NCBI RefSeq assembly: GCF_022682495.2
Contig: NC_071397.1
Span: forward strand, 30,767,427-30,831,426
From: Desmodus rotundus
Taxonomy: Eukaryota; Chordata; Mammalia; Chiroptera; Phyllostomidae
DNA length: 64,000 nt
Direction of reading: 5' to 3'
Positions 1 to 11,270 of this stretch are shown one piece after another; position 1 is the stretch's first letter, and the number at the start of each line of letters is the position of its first letter. The notes below the pieces were generated by a model that was not told the DNA's origin, ran no database searches, and saw nothing but the letters and a program-made list of their open reading frames with translations. The position numbers were made by a program, and so were the translations under genes.

Positions 1-403
1 AAATACCTGTGTATCGATTGTATCTCTCTCTGCCTGTGTAGGTGATGCTGTACAAACCACTACTTTGGTTCTTAGTTTCTTAAACATTACTAAGGTCGAT
101 TTTATCCCATTGGCTCTTAAAGTCTGTTCAAGCACTGTAGCTATATAAATCTATTCATTTATTGGTGTAGCAATAACATATACATTGGGCCACGTAGATC
201 TATTTAGAGGATGTCTAGAAAATAACCGCAGTGTTACTGATTCCTATATGGGGACAGCTAGAAAATCTTTGAACACCGGCCTTTGCCTGAGAAAAGCAGC
301 AATGCAATTCGTAAACATTATCTCACACTAAGCACAGGATTTGTAACTACATTATTTAGAGTACTTTTACTTTAAGTCTGATTATTCTAACCTAGTTCTT
401 TTT
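1..403. other. Unassigned unique sequence
   Basis: AT-rich DNA with no coding frame, repeat hallmark or RNA gene that I can recognise. Confidence 0.5.
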
Positions 404-580
404 ATTCACCAACTCTCTATTGAGTGTCTAAGGTACACATGAGCTGGAGTGGCTACATAGGTAGAACAAGGCAGAGTGTGTGACCGTCACAGGTACCTAG
501 AGTAATAGGGAAGACAGACGTGGGAACATGTGACGACAATGTAATGGCATTGTTACATAAAAGTATGAACTGAGTACCCT
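404..580 (-). repeat. L2-like LINE 3' fragment
   Basis: The stretch resembles the antisense L2 3' end: a TTGAGTGTCTAAGGTAC-like start (consensus ends in the complement of 'tattgagcacctactatg'), then a diverged 'gaagacagac' block about 110 bp later. Divergence is high, so the family call is tentative. Confidence 0.35.
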
Positions 581-617
581 AAGAATCCAGAAGAGAGGGA
601 AGCGGTTTGCCTAGGGA

Positions 618-715
618 GAGAGCAATAACATTTGTAGACCTAGGTTCAACACTTTTCTTTTTGCCTCAGTTCCTCAATTTCAAATGTTATATGCAATAAA
701 GTAGTCTTGGTGCTA
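618..715 (+). repeat. MIR-like fragment
   Basis: The words 'gacctaggttcaa' and 'gcctcagttcctcaattt' follow the order of the MIR core on the plus strand. It abuts the L1 that follows. Confidence 0.35.
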
Positions 716-729
716 TTTTTAAGAATAGT

Positions 730-1611
730 AGCATTATTGAGATATAATTTACATAGTATAAATTTAGCAAGGTAAAGTGTAAATTTCAGTGTTTTTTTAT
801 TATATTCACAGACTTGTGCAACTATGGTTAACCATGTAACTGCAGAATATTTTCATCCTCCCCCCCGCCAAGAAAAGCCCATACCTATTAGCAATCACTT
901 CCCTGTATCCCCTGACATCCAACCCCTGGGAACCACTAATTTTCCGTCTCTGAAGGTTTGTTGAGTTTGAGCATTTAATGTAAATGGAATTATAAAATAC
1001 GTGGTCTTTGCTGACCAGCTTATTTGATTTAGCATAATTTCCAAGGTTATCTCCAATGTTGAATCATGTAACATATACCAATACTCTATTCCTTTTTATT
1101 GTTGTGTAATATTTAATTGTGTAGGTATACCATTTTTGTTTAGTCATTCATCTGCTGAGGGAAACTTGGTCGTTTCCACTTTTTTAACTATTATGAATAA
1201 TGTTGCTATGAATATTCGCATATAAGTGTTGGTATGAACACATATTTTCAATTCTCATGGCTATATAAATAGTAGCATAATAGCTGGTCATGTGATGACT
1301 CTGTGTTAAACACTTTGCACACTGGAAAACTGTTTTCCAAAGCATGTGAACCTACTATTATAATCAATCTCACATTTAATGACTGAGGTTTCTGATTTCT
1401 CCACATCTTTGCCTTGTCGTTGTCGATGTTTTTATATTATCTATCCCTGTGGGTATGAGGTATTATATCCCTGTGGTGTTGATGGACAAGTCTTAATGAA
1501 TAATGAAATTGAGCATATTTTCATGTGTGCTTATTGGTCATTGTGTATCTTCTTTGGACAAATGTCTAATCAAATTCTCTGCTTGTAGATTGGGTTATTT
1601 CTCTTTTTATT
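730..1611 (-). mobile_element. Old L1 3' end (ORF2 C-terminus and 3'UTR), antisense
   Basis: Read on the minus strand this is the last ~880 bp of an ancient L1. The 3'UTR words (complements of 'gttgcacaa', 'aattgtacactttaaa') lie near 750-830. Upstream in the element lie relics of the ORF2 C-terminus, including the region normally encoding the 'YYSAIK' block (about 1090-1130) and the 'LWKTVW' block (about 1330). Numerous stops and indels make it non-coding. The L1 breaks off at the piggyBac element, and L1 sequence of the same orientation resumes at about 4174. Confidence 0.8.
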
Positions 1612-1945
1612 GTTTGATCATGACTGTGAAGGTCATGGTCAAAAAAATTACAGCATAGGTCGCATGTGTCCAGGAGATACATTCATTGCTAGTATGTGCT
1701 GAAATGTGAAAAATAAATTTAAAAACACTGCAAATGTGCATTTATTATATTTATATAATAAAACATGTGACTTTTAAGTTTATGTTCAGTTATAACCTAG
1801 AATTATTAAACAAAGAAATATAAAAACATAAAAAATAAAACTTTTCAAATAACAGGAACATGGATATTGCTAAAAAAATACAACCAAAAAATGTCTTTAC
1901 CATTAATTAATCAGAATCTGCAATTGTTGGCTTTGCAAAACATTT

Positions 1946-3862
1946 CTAACAGTCATTGCAGACAGTATTGCTATACTCAAAACATAAGTATTTTTCACAA
2001 CACTTGTAAAAATATTTTGATAAGCAACTCATTTTGGATGCATAGCACCTAACACGTCTTTTTCTTTTTCTGCATATCAGGGGAACCATATCTGTGTTGC
2101 CGGTAGAATTTCCTTCAATTTGAAATTGATGAAGTTGCAGGTGTAAAGGCTTATGCACACCTGTAGAGATTTCTGAACACTTTTTTATTTGTTCTGACAC
2201 TAACTGCATTATGAGGCTTCTAATAAATATTCTGTTCCTTATTTTCACATTGCTGTTCAGCATATGAATAGTCTGAGCATTTATTCCTGCAATATTCAGA
2301 ATTGTGTAGGCTGTTAGGCTATCTTCTGATGTTCCTGGACACATTATATGCACCTATCATTTGGTCCACAGTGTCAACTGCTGACTGTGTTTGGTTGTAA
2401 TATTCTATTATGTCAGGCTTTTGCAAATATAAATTTATGGCATCATCAAAATGCATACTTGAAACAAAGGCTACATTTCCCCCCCTTTGGGTATATGAGA
2501 TACAAGTGTGCCATCTGCGCCAAAAGCAAATAAGTTGAATTTTTCAGGCCTGTTTTTAGAAGATACAAATTCAGGAGGTGTTTGGGGTTTATTCTTACAC
2601 ACAGTACCTGCGTGTGACAGTCACTTCTTTTTCAAGTCAGAGGTGAGATTTATACAGGGACCAGCAGGAATAATGCCTGCTTGAGTGTGGTTGGTAGGGT
2701 AATGATATGGATAAATGATAATTTATGGTTTTAATTTGAACATTTCACCTAAAATACCATATGGTGTGCTTGAGTGTGATATTATGTTACAGAATTACAT
2801 GCTTAGGATTTTGTAATAAAAAATTTTGTAATAAAAGGGGGTGTTATTTGTGCTGGGCCCTGTGTATCTGCTGTAATATTATGTCCTGATGAGTAAATGG
2901 GTTCTGCAAGTCTTTTGAGTACGTGTGCTGGTTTATCACTAATCAAGTTAAGGACCTTCGGGCTGCTTACTGGCTTGTATTTCAAGATTTCCTGTGTAAA
3001 ATACTTCTAAATTGATTATAGCAAACATTTTTATACCATATTTACTGGGCTCGGGTGGAATAATTGTCCAAACCCACATTTGCCTCTAAATCCAGGTAAA
3101 ATTTCATCAACTGTTACATTTTGTCCCATAGAGTAACATAATTTACAATTTTCTACAAGTGTTGAGAAAATGTCTCTCACAGCCGCTAATTTATCCACTT
3201 TCAGGTGTTCTAAGCGGGTTTGTCATCAAACCTGATGCAATTATGAATACATCTAAATCTCCTTAAAGATATCATAAGTCTAGGAAGTTCCCCCCACTAC
3301 CATCTGTAGCCCATAAATCCTGCAAATTTAACCGATTGCTGCAATGTAAACCAGCTAGATATTAGAAGCCTAAATATGCTTTCCATTCAGTTTTGTCTAT
3401 TCATTTAGCACTTCTTTCTTGTGAAAACCGCTCAAAACAGGATCAATGTATTAATTTGTATATAATAAGGTTAGATCTAAAGTATCATTTGTGATAAAGC
3501 AGTTACAAGTTTCAAGTTCTGTCTTGGCATTTTCTGGTTTGCCTGAACTAACGGGAGTTGACACAAAATATTCTGTGAATGTTTTCTAATTTGTTGTCTT
3601 ATTAGATTTCCCCTCAACTTTGTTCTTTATCCTTTCCAAAAAAATACTCTCCATTCACATCTAATTCATCTTCACTTTTTTCACTAGAAATATCTTGCTC
3701 AGTATCTGAATCTTCTGAACGAAATTCCACATAATCTTCATCTTCTAAATCACTTTCATTTTCACATTCGACTCTATCATTCTCTTCATTGGACTCGAGG
3801 AACATTCGCTGAAGTTCTTCAACATCTCTTGGATTATCAAATCAATATATCTTTCCAGCCAT
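1946..3862 (-). pseudogene. piggyBac transposase pseudogene
   Basis: DNA transposase of the DDD (piggyBac) family, which in life cuts and inserts at TTAA. The likely original start is the ATG at 3862-3860, giving MAGKIY and then a stop at codon 7. A very acidic N-terminus follows (3805-3614: repeated E, D and S), as in piggyBac. The catalytic domain is recognisable in pieces. 'VTVDE-ILPGFRGKCGF' carries the first catalytic Asp (codon 3106-3108). 'NITAD' carries the second (2866-2868), 80 codons on, close to the 78 in the insect protein. 'YYNQTQSAVDTVDQM' carries the third (2373-2375). The C-terminus (2353-1946) keeps a Cys-rich domain with many CxxC-like pairs, ending CNDC. The second and third Asp are out of frame and about 190 bp further apart than expected, so there is at least one frameshift and probably an inserted segment. 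The NW after the second Asp is lost. Family call is firm; subfamily is not resolved. Confidence 0.85.
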
Positions 3863-3885
3863 TTTCAATGGTTAATGAAAAAAAA

Positions 3886-3921
3886 AACCCCCACAAAACT
3901 GACTTTGAAGTTTGTGGGGGG
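3886..3921. repeat. Hairpin-forming inverted repeat in the piggyBac 5' region
   Basis: CCCCCACAAAACT, an 8-base loop, then AGTTTGTGGGGGG can pair over most of their length. An A-run lies on each outer side. It lies just upstream of the transposase start, inside the element. Confidence 0.6.
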
Positions 3922-4169
3922 AAAAAAAAACAACTACACCATCACTGACTTCAGAGTTTCATGGTATCTCTCAGATACAATTTATTGTCGACTATTACAT
4001 ACCCTGATGGAACGTGTTATAACAAAACTGATGACTTAAGCTTTATGGCTTAACATTAGTCATGTACAAATGCGCAGCTAGTCATGACCTTGACTTATGC
4101 AGCTGATGTATGCATCAATATTTAAGGAAAGAGTTTGTATCTCTCAGATCAGTTGTGACCTCTTCAGGG

Positions 4170-4173
4170 TTAA
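4170..4173. other. TTAA target site of the piggyBac right end
   Basis: TTAA directly follows the GGG tip of the element, as expected for piggyBac target duplication. The matching copy on the left was not found. Confidence 0.7.
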
Positions 4174-4980
4174 TCTTTTGTTTGTTTGTTTTATTGATGA
4201 AGTATAGGAATCAATGGATTTTTGAATTCTGCACCCTTGCTGAGCTTGTTTGTTAGTGTTCCAAAAAATTTTTTATGGCTTCCTTAGAAGTTTTATTTTT
4301 TTTGTATAGATCATATCATCTACAAATGAGAATACTTTTACTTTTGCATATTTCTTTTCATTGTTTCCAGATGCCTTTTAAAATTTTTGTTGCATAATTG
4401 TCTGGAATAGATCCTCTAGTACAATTTTGAACAGATGTGATAAAAGCAGACATCCTCATCTTATTCACAGCTTGGGGCAAGAAGTCAGTCCTTCTCTGTT
4501 GTATGGTATTAGCTGTGGGTTTTTCATAGATAGCATTTTTCAGATTGAAAAAGTTCTGTTTTATTTCTAGTTACTGAGTGTTTTTTTTTTAATCATGAAG
4601 TTTTGGGGTTTTGTCAGTTGCTTTATCTGAATTATTTTTAGATGATCATGCGGGTTATGTCCTTTTTTAACTTAGTATATTGCATTAATTGATTTTCATA
4701 TGTTAAACCAACCTTGCATTCCTACATTACATTTGGTCACGGTGTACAATCTTTTGTGTAAGTTGCTAGATTGAATTTGTTAGTAATTTGTTGATGACTT
4801 TTGCATATATATTCATAAGATATTTTGGTCTGAAGTTTCCTTTATGTAGATCATGCCTTTGTCTTGCTTTTGCTGTCAGGGAAATACTGTTATAATGCTC
4901 TCTACTTTTGCTCTTGTTTTCATTATTTCCTTTCTTCTCCTTGCTCTCAGTTTAGTTTACTCTTCTTTTTCTAAGTAAGA
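4174..4980 (-). mobile_element. Old L1 ORF2 (reverse-transcriptase region), antisense
   Basis: The order of words in plus-strand reading matches antisense L1 ORF2: 'tttttgaattctgcacccttgctgagc', 'agatcatatcatctacaaatgag', 'ttgcattcctacatta', 'ttgttgatgacttttgcatatatattcataagatattttggtctg', cited here only as landmarks. It has the same orientation as the L1 at 730-1611 but comes from a more 5' part of ORF2. About a kilobase or more of intervening ORF2 is missing between the two pieces. No intact frame remains. Confidence 0.75.
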
Positions 4981-6117
4981 AACTAACCTCCCAGGCTTCT
5001 GGTTTTCACAGATACTTTGGATCCGAGGCAGCTGGTTTTGAAGGCTACTGTGACACTAGGGAAAGAGGAATGGGAATAGGGCATGTGAAAATACCATAAA
5101 GCATACTGTCATCCCAAGATTGAGACATTAATTCTTGAGTAATTTCTTCTTGGATTGTTGATTTTCAGAGTTCTGAAAAAAACTCATTTTTGACAAGTTT
5201 GCCAGTGTTCTCATTACTTGAATGGAAGATAGAATTTTTGAAAGCCTACCTCCCCCATTCTAGAACTGCTTCCCTCTGGGGTGTTACTTTAACTGAATTT
5301 AAAAGAAGGAACGTGATCTGCAAAATTTTGGCATTGATGGTACATTTATGTGAACAAAAGTTGATGATGTGATGTAGATGGAATTACAATCTTTTTTAAA
5401 TGGCTCTTAATTGGGAAAAATAAAACATGCTTGATAGTCACGAAGTATGTGCCAGTGACGTGAGACCCTGACAATTTTCATACAGTGGGAATCCTGATTA
5501 TTTTTGCTCTAATGAAGAAATGCTGATGTTTTCATGGACTTTACTAAAATATTTTATTTTATCAAATGAGTTGAGTCCATTAAGTCTTCAAAAGGATGCC
5601 TTTGGACAAAAGTTCCCATGGCAGCACACCCTTTGGGGGTCAGTCGTGGTGGCCTGTGTGACAGACATGGGCAGAGACAAATGCATGGCCGTACCTGCTG
5701 AAGGAGAGCAGACTGCCATCCACTTCTGTCAGTGTTCATCACCCTTTGCTAGCCCCGCTCTATGTTAATATTAAAATATTTTATTCAATCATTAACACAG
5801 TTTCACTCTAATGGGAGCACATTAAGGCTGAGATATATTTCCAGTCAGAACAGTGGTGGTTGTAATTGTTTCTTTTTGTGATTAAGTGATGCACAGTAGC
5901 CACTATGGTTGGCTGCTGAACATGAACTTTGCTTCTTAGATGGTATATAAAGTGCCTCTCTAGATGTGATTTTTTTTCACCATGATTCCAATTAGATGTG
6001 AAAAAATCCAAATTCTGTTATTTTATTATACAAAGCAGAAAACTGACATTAAACAGAGGAAGAGAAAAAAAATCAGCATGGTGGATTTTCATAGTGCAGT
6101 ACACTAATCCAAGAACA
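4981..6117. other. Unassigned sequence
   Basis: No repeat or gene recognised. Short open frames here (up to about 80 codons) show no family features. The sequence is moderately AT-rich with no splice-bounded exon pattern. Confidence 0.45.
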
Positions 6118-6990
6118 CTAGGGAAGCCTGTGTGTGTGCAGCAGAGTCAATGGCAAAGGTAGCAGGAAATGAGGCCTAAAAAGTCCACAGCCGCAGGTCC
6201 TTGCCATCCCCTGGAGGGATGTTGGATTTCGCCCTGTGTGAAGTGGTGAGACGCTGCAGAGTTTAGCCAGAGAAGTGACATGACTTGAGGAACATTTTAC
6301 TTTGGTCACTCTGGCTGCTGTGCTGAGCATGGCCATAGAGATGCAAAGTGGAAGCCAGGACATCACTTGGGGGCCATTGCAGTAATGTTGGTGGTAGGCA
6401 ATGACTTTGATAAGGGTAGTTACCAGGCTAGGTTTTAAAAATTTGTTGGAGTCTGGGTATATTTTGCAAGTGGAGCTCAAAGGATGTCTTTGAAGATAAA
6501 ATATACAATGTGAGTCAAAGATCATTGTTTCGGGTGGAGGCTAAAAAATGTAAAAATGGAACATCCATTTACTAATTTACGAGCTAGGAAAGACTTTTAA
6601 AGGGACAGACTCTGCATATTTGATGTAGGAGGGGGAATGAGTGGGGAGGTTGGAATACCAGGACCTCAGTGTTAAACATGTTAAATGTGAGATGCCTGTT
6701 AGACATCACGGATGGAGATGTGGAGTAGGCACTTACAAACACAGATCTAGAGTTGAAGGAACATCTGACCTGGAGGTATATTTGAGAGTTATCAGTGTAC
6801 AGATAGCATTTAAAGGAGAAAGCACTGGTAGAAAAGAGCAGGGATCCCTGGTGTGAGCCTTTGGGCGTTCTACCATTTAGAGGCAGGAAATAAGGGAAGG
6901 AATCCCAGAGTGTGTGGTATCCTGGAAGCCAAGTGCACAGTGTCTCAAGGAACAGAGTGAGCCGATAAGGACTGAAAACAGACAATTTGG
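6118..6990 (-). mobile_element. L2 LINE relic with reverse-transcriptase remnants
   Basis: Read on the minus strand this is about 870 bp of L2, running from the reverse-transcriptase C-terminal part towards the 3' end. The translated relic 6985-6584 contains 'CYLYTDNSQIYLQV'. YTDN at 6799-6788 stands where the reverse-transcriptase YxDD catalytic motif should be, and the following STSPSVM / RHLTFNMFNTEVLVF words match the L2 order. The adjacent frame 6525-6118 continues it with 'HYCNG' and 'AARVTKV' (L2 'AARVI' block). Stops and frameshifts break it. L2 has been inactive since early mammal evolution. Confidence 0.8.
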
Positions 6991-8149
6991 TTTATCAATA
7001 CAGAGATCATTGTTCAATTGGGCAGATAATCTGCCCCCATACGGAGAATTTATTACTTCCACAGGAAGTGTACTCTGTATTTCAGAATGCTAAATGTTTT
7101 CATGGGTGGTAGAAAGGATACTGAAGTGGAATTAACAAGAAGTCCTCTGCTGGCTCATTAGATGAGACGGTAGGAACCGAAGGGGACAGTGTAACTCATG
7201 CGCTGTGTGGATGCACCACAGAGTTCTGGTGCAACGTGTACAAATTCCATGGCTCTTACTCCAATTTCATGCTGAAAAAGCCATTTTGGATAAATTCATG
7301 TTAGAGGTATGAGAAAAATTTGAACCCATGGAGTGAAAATACGTATGTACATTTGGAGAAGAATCAGATTTGTGAGTTTTTGTGTAGCACACGTGTCCTC
7401 TCAGAAAATTATTCCTGGCCTTCAATTTAGAATTTGATTTACATATTAAACTAGTATTGTATCTGAGATCTCCTTTATAGGGCATAGCCAACACAAACCA
7501 TGGTCAGCAAATGAAGTCACTAATATTTGTTGTGTTTACTTGACTTTTTTTAAAAAAAGTGTGGATCAGATAAGAAAATTAAAAGAGGAAAACATGTGAA
7601 ATTATTTTGTCCTATATAAAGACCCATGCAAGTGTTAGGTTAATTAACTACAGAAAACCCTTTTACATTTTTTTTGAGGGAGTCTGGGATATAGGTAACG
7701 TGAAACGGGGAACAAAGTGTGAATTTTGGATTTTGTAGTGTAATTTGAATGGCTATACACCAAAAATTTTGGAAAATTACTTTACCTTGATTATCTGACT
7801 AAAGAAGCTAGAAAGCTAATTTAAATACTCAAATAAATTCCCGTCCTTGTTCTCCTCGGATTCTGTGTTCTTAGCTCTCTGGGAGAGAGAGAGTGTGAGT
7901 GCTATGTATCTGCAGGGGCACAAGTGGTAGAATTTTATCAGTTTACTTCGTGAAATCTGGTAGTTGTAGCTTTCTTTCCACAGACCGAATTTGCCTATGT
8001 TGTCCAGGGCTGTAGTCATGATTTGATGCTCCCCTTTGCCTTGTAGGGTCCCTGAGAGTAGGGTCATGACTTGCCAGAGTTTTCATCCGTGTGCTGAGCT
8101 GTACCGAATCCTCCAGTGAAACAAACTTCCTAAGGAGCTCAGGCTCTAA
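6991..8149. other. Unassigned sequence
   Basis: No recognised repeat or gene. It contains a short GA/GT-rich patch near 7884-7898 and an AT-rich stretch at 7540-7700. Confidence 0.45.
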
Positions 8150-8270
8150 AGACCAAAAACTAGACTTTGAATCTTGGCCACTTTTATGACAAGTTTCTCA
8201 ACCTTTCAGAGCCTGTTTTATTACTTGAAAATGACAATAATTATATGTATTTGAAATAATGTCTCAAAGT
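8150..8270 (+). repeat. MIR-like fragment
   Basis: 'gaatcttggccact', 'gacaagtttctcaacctttcagagcc' and 'aaaatgacaataattat' follow the MIR core order. Strongly diverged. Confidence 0.45.
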
Positions 8271-8284
8271 GAGGTCTGTACATA

Positions 8285-8350
8285 ATTCTTACACTCATTA
8301 ATATGACAATCAATTAATAATTAATAATTACTACTAATAATGTAATGATA
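8285..8350. repeat. AT-rich low-complexity patch (TAAT/AATAAT)
   Basis: Repeated 'taataatta' units between a possible MIR and a hAT relic. Simple sequence only. Confidence 0.6.
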
Positions 8351-8457
8351 TTAGGTGATACAATTGGTGTCCTTGGCAGACCATTTCTCCTATCTTCTTT
8401 GGAGGCACTGGAAATAATGAAATGTCTGCATTGCAAACCCCTTTTCAAATAGTCTAC

Positions 8458-8660
8458 CAGGGGTGTCCAACCTTTTGGCGTCTCTGGGTCACACTGGAAG
8501 AAGAAGAGTTGTCTTGAGCCACACATTAAATACATTGTGACACATAATCACAAAAAGAAAATCTCATAATATTTTAAGTAAATTTAGGATTTTGTGTTGG
8601 GTCACTTTCATAGCCATCCTGGGACACATGTGGGCTGCCAGCCATGGGTTGGATACCCTG
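8458..8660. mobile_element. Non-autonomous hAT transposon relic (about 203 bp)
   Basis: It starts CAGGGGTGTCCAACC and ends GGTTGGATACCCTG, a pair of hAT-type terminal inverted repeats. The inside words (complement-like 'gggtcacactggaagaagaag', 'tcataatattttaag', 'tgtgttgggtca') match an ancient mammal-wide non-autonomous hAT family. The 8-bp flanks do not match each other, so the target duplication has decayed. Confidence 0.75.
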
Positions 8661-8724
8661 GCACAGTGGCCAGAGTAAACCTTTATATTAGAATAACAAA
8701 ACTAAGGGTTTTTTTGTTTTGTTT

Positions 8725-9000
8725 TTGTTTTCTGCTTAAAACCTATCACTGATTTCTTTGGGGGGAAAGCTCCTCAGTTTGGACAGCCCTCTAAGACACG
8801 CTATAAACTTTGGCCTTCACCCACTTAGCCTCTTCAGCTTTGTCTCCCAACACCTATGACCTTCCTTCTGCTGCCTTAATATGCCACCCTGCAGCGTTCC
8901 AAGGCTTGCTACTGCTAGGGACCCTCTCACTTTCCTTCCTGGCCTCCATCTCTGGGCAACTCCTGATCTTCCTTTACCTCTCAGCTTGAGAGGGAGCATG
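8725..9000 (+). mobile_element. L2 LINE 3' region
   Basis: 'ttggacagccctctaagac', 'aactttggccttcacccact', 'tgaccttccttctgctgcc' and 'ctctcactttccttcctgg' follow the pyrimidine-rich order of the L2 3' part on the plus strand. Diverged and non-coding. Confidence 0.6.
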
Positions 9001-9839
9001 ACATTTCAACAGGGTCTGATGTTACATGACTGGAGAAGTCATGGATGCTTGAGTCCTCTTCTCATGGAGTTCCCAAGAACAATAACACAGGACAAAGGAC
9101 TTCTGTCCTGTTTAATGAACCAGCTCTTAGTACCCACAAAGAGGACTTTGGTGAATCAAGTTGGAGAACATGGGTGATATCGAAAAGCAGATGCTCCAAA
9201 AGGGGTTCCGAGTCAATTTTCCTTCCCTCCACAAACAGTGAGAGTCTCAGGGATGCTTGACCCCTTAGCGTCATCTCCACATTAAAAAAAATCCCTCACT
9301 CGTGGACCAAGGTGAGGATCAAATTTAAAAATTCTAGAAGCAATAAGGCATGAGAGACTCTGTGAATTGGACCCAATCAAAGCTGCAATAAGATCATTGA
9401 TTTCAACTGTCCTTTCTTATAATCTAATGATAAAGAGGCAGAATTTTGCTTTTCTTTCCATCATTCAATTAGAAGATTCCCCTGCTCCCTTGTTTTGCCA
9501 AACAACAGAATCTGTCTGCTTCTGCCCTCGGTCTTCCTGGATGGGTCCTACTGGTGCTCAGGGGAGCCCTTGCCAGCACTGCTCATTGTGGTCTCAGGGA
9601 AGTAAGTCTCCTTGCAGGTTCCTGTTCTTCTTTTCCATTAGAGGTAGTGGACCAACCCCTAAAATCTGAGTGCATTCTGCCAACCACAGTGCAGAGGGTC
9701 GTGGTGTTTTCCAGGCTTCCCTTTTCCCTGAGCGGTGCCTGGGAGTGACAAGAATGCCCTCTTTCCTTTCTCACCAGGGAACCCAGTCTGATTCCTCTAC
9801 ATAAGAACTCCCAGAAGAACTGGCTTATCGAAACTGTGG
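9001..9839. other. Unassigned, moderately GC-rich sequence
   Basis: Several overlapping short frames on both strands (about 60-100 codons), none with recognisable domains. The composition at 9480-9780 is LTR-like, but I could not find TG/CA ends with a target duplication. No call. Confidence 0.4.
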
Positions 9840-10210
9840 CAGCCCAGTTCCTTCAGAGGCAGATGCCAAGATGGGATGAAGAAGTTTTATTAGGGAAAAT
9901 GCCCAGCGTGAGAGAAAATAGAAAGTCAGAAAAGGCTAGGAGAGTCATTAGATGCAAATCTGATCCCTAGTGAAGGATGGAAGGAGAGGTAGGGAAGGAG
10001 AGGTTGGGTGAAAATGTCCTAAATTGCTGTTCTAGTCTAAGGAAGGCTTGACAAGGCCATGAGAGAGCTTTTAAGACAAAATGGGTGGTGAGCTGAGTGA
10101 GTACCTTGACTCCTAGAAAGAAGTTGGCCTTTGTATCCTTGCCTTGCTCAGCGATCGACTGGGGACAGCCCATTGGAGGTGCGGTCTCCACATTAGCAAT
10201 GGCAGATTTT
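9840..10210. other. Possible old LTR or other unclassified repeat
   Basis: The words 'gccaagatgggatgaagaagttttattagggaaaa' (partial) and 'gagaggttgggtg' recall mammalian LTR consensus sequences in antisense, but no ends were found. A library search would be needed to name it. Confidence 0.25.
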
Positions 10211-10272
10211 CAGAGCACGGATTTTCAGTTACACTTCCTGCTCCAGCGATTACCACGAAAGGCAACAAAATG

Positions 10273-10515
10273 CTATAGTAAAGAGAGGGACTCTGGATCT
10301 GTACTGCTGTGTTAGTTTTAACCCCAGCTCCGCCACTTAGGAACTGTGTGGAGTTGGGACGTTATTTACCTTCCCTATGACTCCATTTTCTCACCTGTAA
10401 AGTGAGGGCAACGACACTGTCTAGTAGTGTTGCTATGATGTTTAAGTGAGTTAATACATGTAAACCTTTAGAAGAGGGCCTAGCACATAGTACGTGCTCA
10501 GATACACACTACTAA
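10273..10515 (+). repeat. MIR SINE
   Basis: Good match in order to the MIR core: 'gagagggactctgg', 'ccccagctccgccacttagg', 'ctgtgtggagttggg', 'ccattttctcacctgtaaag', 'gagttaatacatgtaaa', 'tagcacatagtacgtgctca'. Confidence 0.85.
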
Positions 10516-10529
10516 CAGAATGAGCTTAC

Positions 10530-10690
10530 GCAAAGGTACTTAACCTCACCTTGTCATTTTCTTTGCCTCATGATGACAAGGCATATGCCATGTGGCTCTT
10601 GTCGAAATTAAATGAGATCGTTTTATGTAAAGCTCCTAGAATGGTGACTGACGTGGGGTAAGGATGGAATAAATCGTAGTGTGATACTGT
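10530..10690 (+). repeat. MIR SINE fragment
   Basis: 'acttaacctcaccttgtcat', 'attaaatgagatcgttttat' and 'aaagctcctagaatggtg' follow the second half of MIR. It is tandem to the MIR just upstream, same strand. Confidence 0.6.
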
Positions 10691-11134
10691 TCTCAAGTAC
10701 TAAAGCTATTTTTTCTTCATTTCAAGCTATTCTAGTTCCATCCCAATTAAAGTTGTAATGATTGTGATAGAGTAGATGATTTAGTTCCCTCTAATTTGGC
10801 TACACTTGTAAAAACATGTCCACAGATACATAAAGGTTAATGATCTTGGCCCGTCTCACATTACAAAGTGCTGACTCAGTTTGGATTGGAATTGTCTCTT
10901 AATTCTTCACCCAACAAGGCTTTAAATGAGACCCTCTTTAAAAAAAGAAAAACTTTAATAAATTTGCTTCCTTCTGTTGAAATTAACACACTCAAATACG
11001 TATATCTAAAGAAATTCTCACTTCAGGAAGATATAGTAGAGGCTCTCAGAGTGCTGTTGCAGGGGCTCAGTGTGGAAACTGACGGTTTTGATGGCCAGGA
11101 CTGGCCAGTGACATACTCAACGCAGTAACAAGGC
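10691..11134. other. Unassigned sequence
   Basis: Nothing recognised. One 86-codon open frame at 10868-11128 on the plus strand has no recognisable domain and biased AT-rich codons. Confidence 0.4.
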
Positions 11135-11270
11135 TTTTAAAACATTTACTAAGCCTATACTATGTTTCAGGTTCTCAGGGGATACAAAGGTGACATAGAG
11201 CCTACCCTTAAGGCATTTATCTGGACAAATAGATAATCACAATAGCATGCAGTGAACTCTATATCATGCT
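11135..11270 (-). repeat. L2 LINE 3' end fragment
   Basis: 'catttactaagcctatacta', 'caggttctcaggggatacaa' and 'agcctacccttaaggcattta' match antisense L2 3' end order (next to an A/T-rich end). Confidence 0.65.

Larger units (their letters stand above)
1612..4169 (-). mobile_element. Decayed piggyBac-superfamily DNA transposon
   Basis: The element surrounds a piggyBac-type transposase relic and sits inside an old antisense L1. Its right end reads, from the tip inwards, CCCTGAAGAGGTCACAACTG and abuts TTAA at 4170-4173, the target site of the superfamily. The left end is less clear. A related word (CTGTGAAGGTCATGG, about 1624-1638) may be a mutated terminal repeat, but no TTAA is next to it, so the left boundary is approximate. 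About 2.5 kb is a normal length for an autonomous piggyBac. It cannot move now because the gene is broken. Confidence 0.8.

Noticed and set aside
6584..6985. 133-codon minus-strand open frame
   Set aside because: It is an L2 reverse-transcriptase relic, not a host gene.
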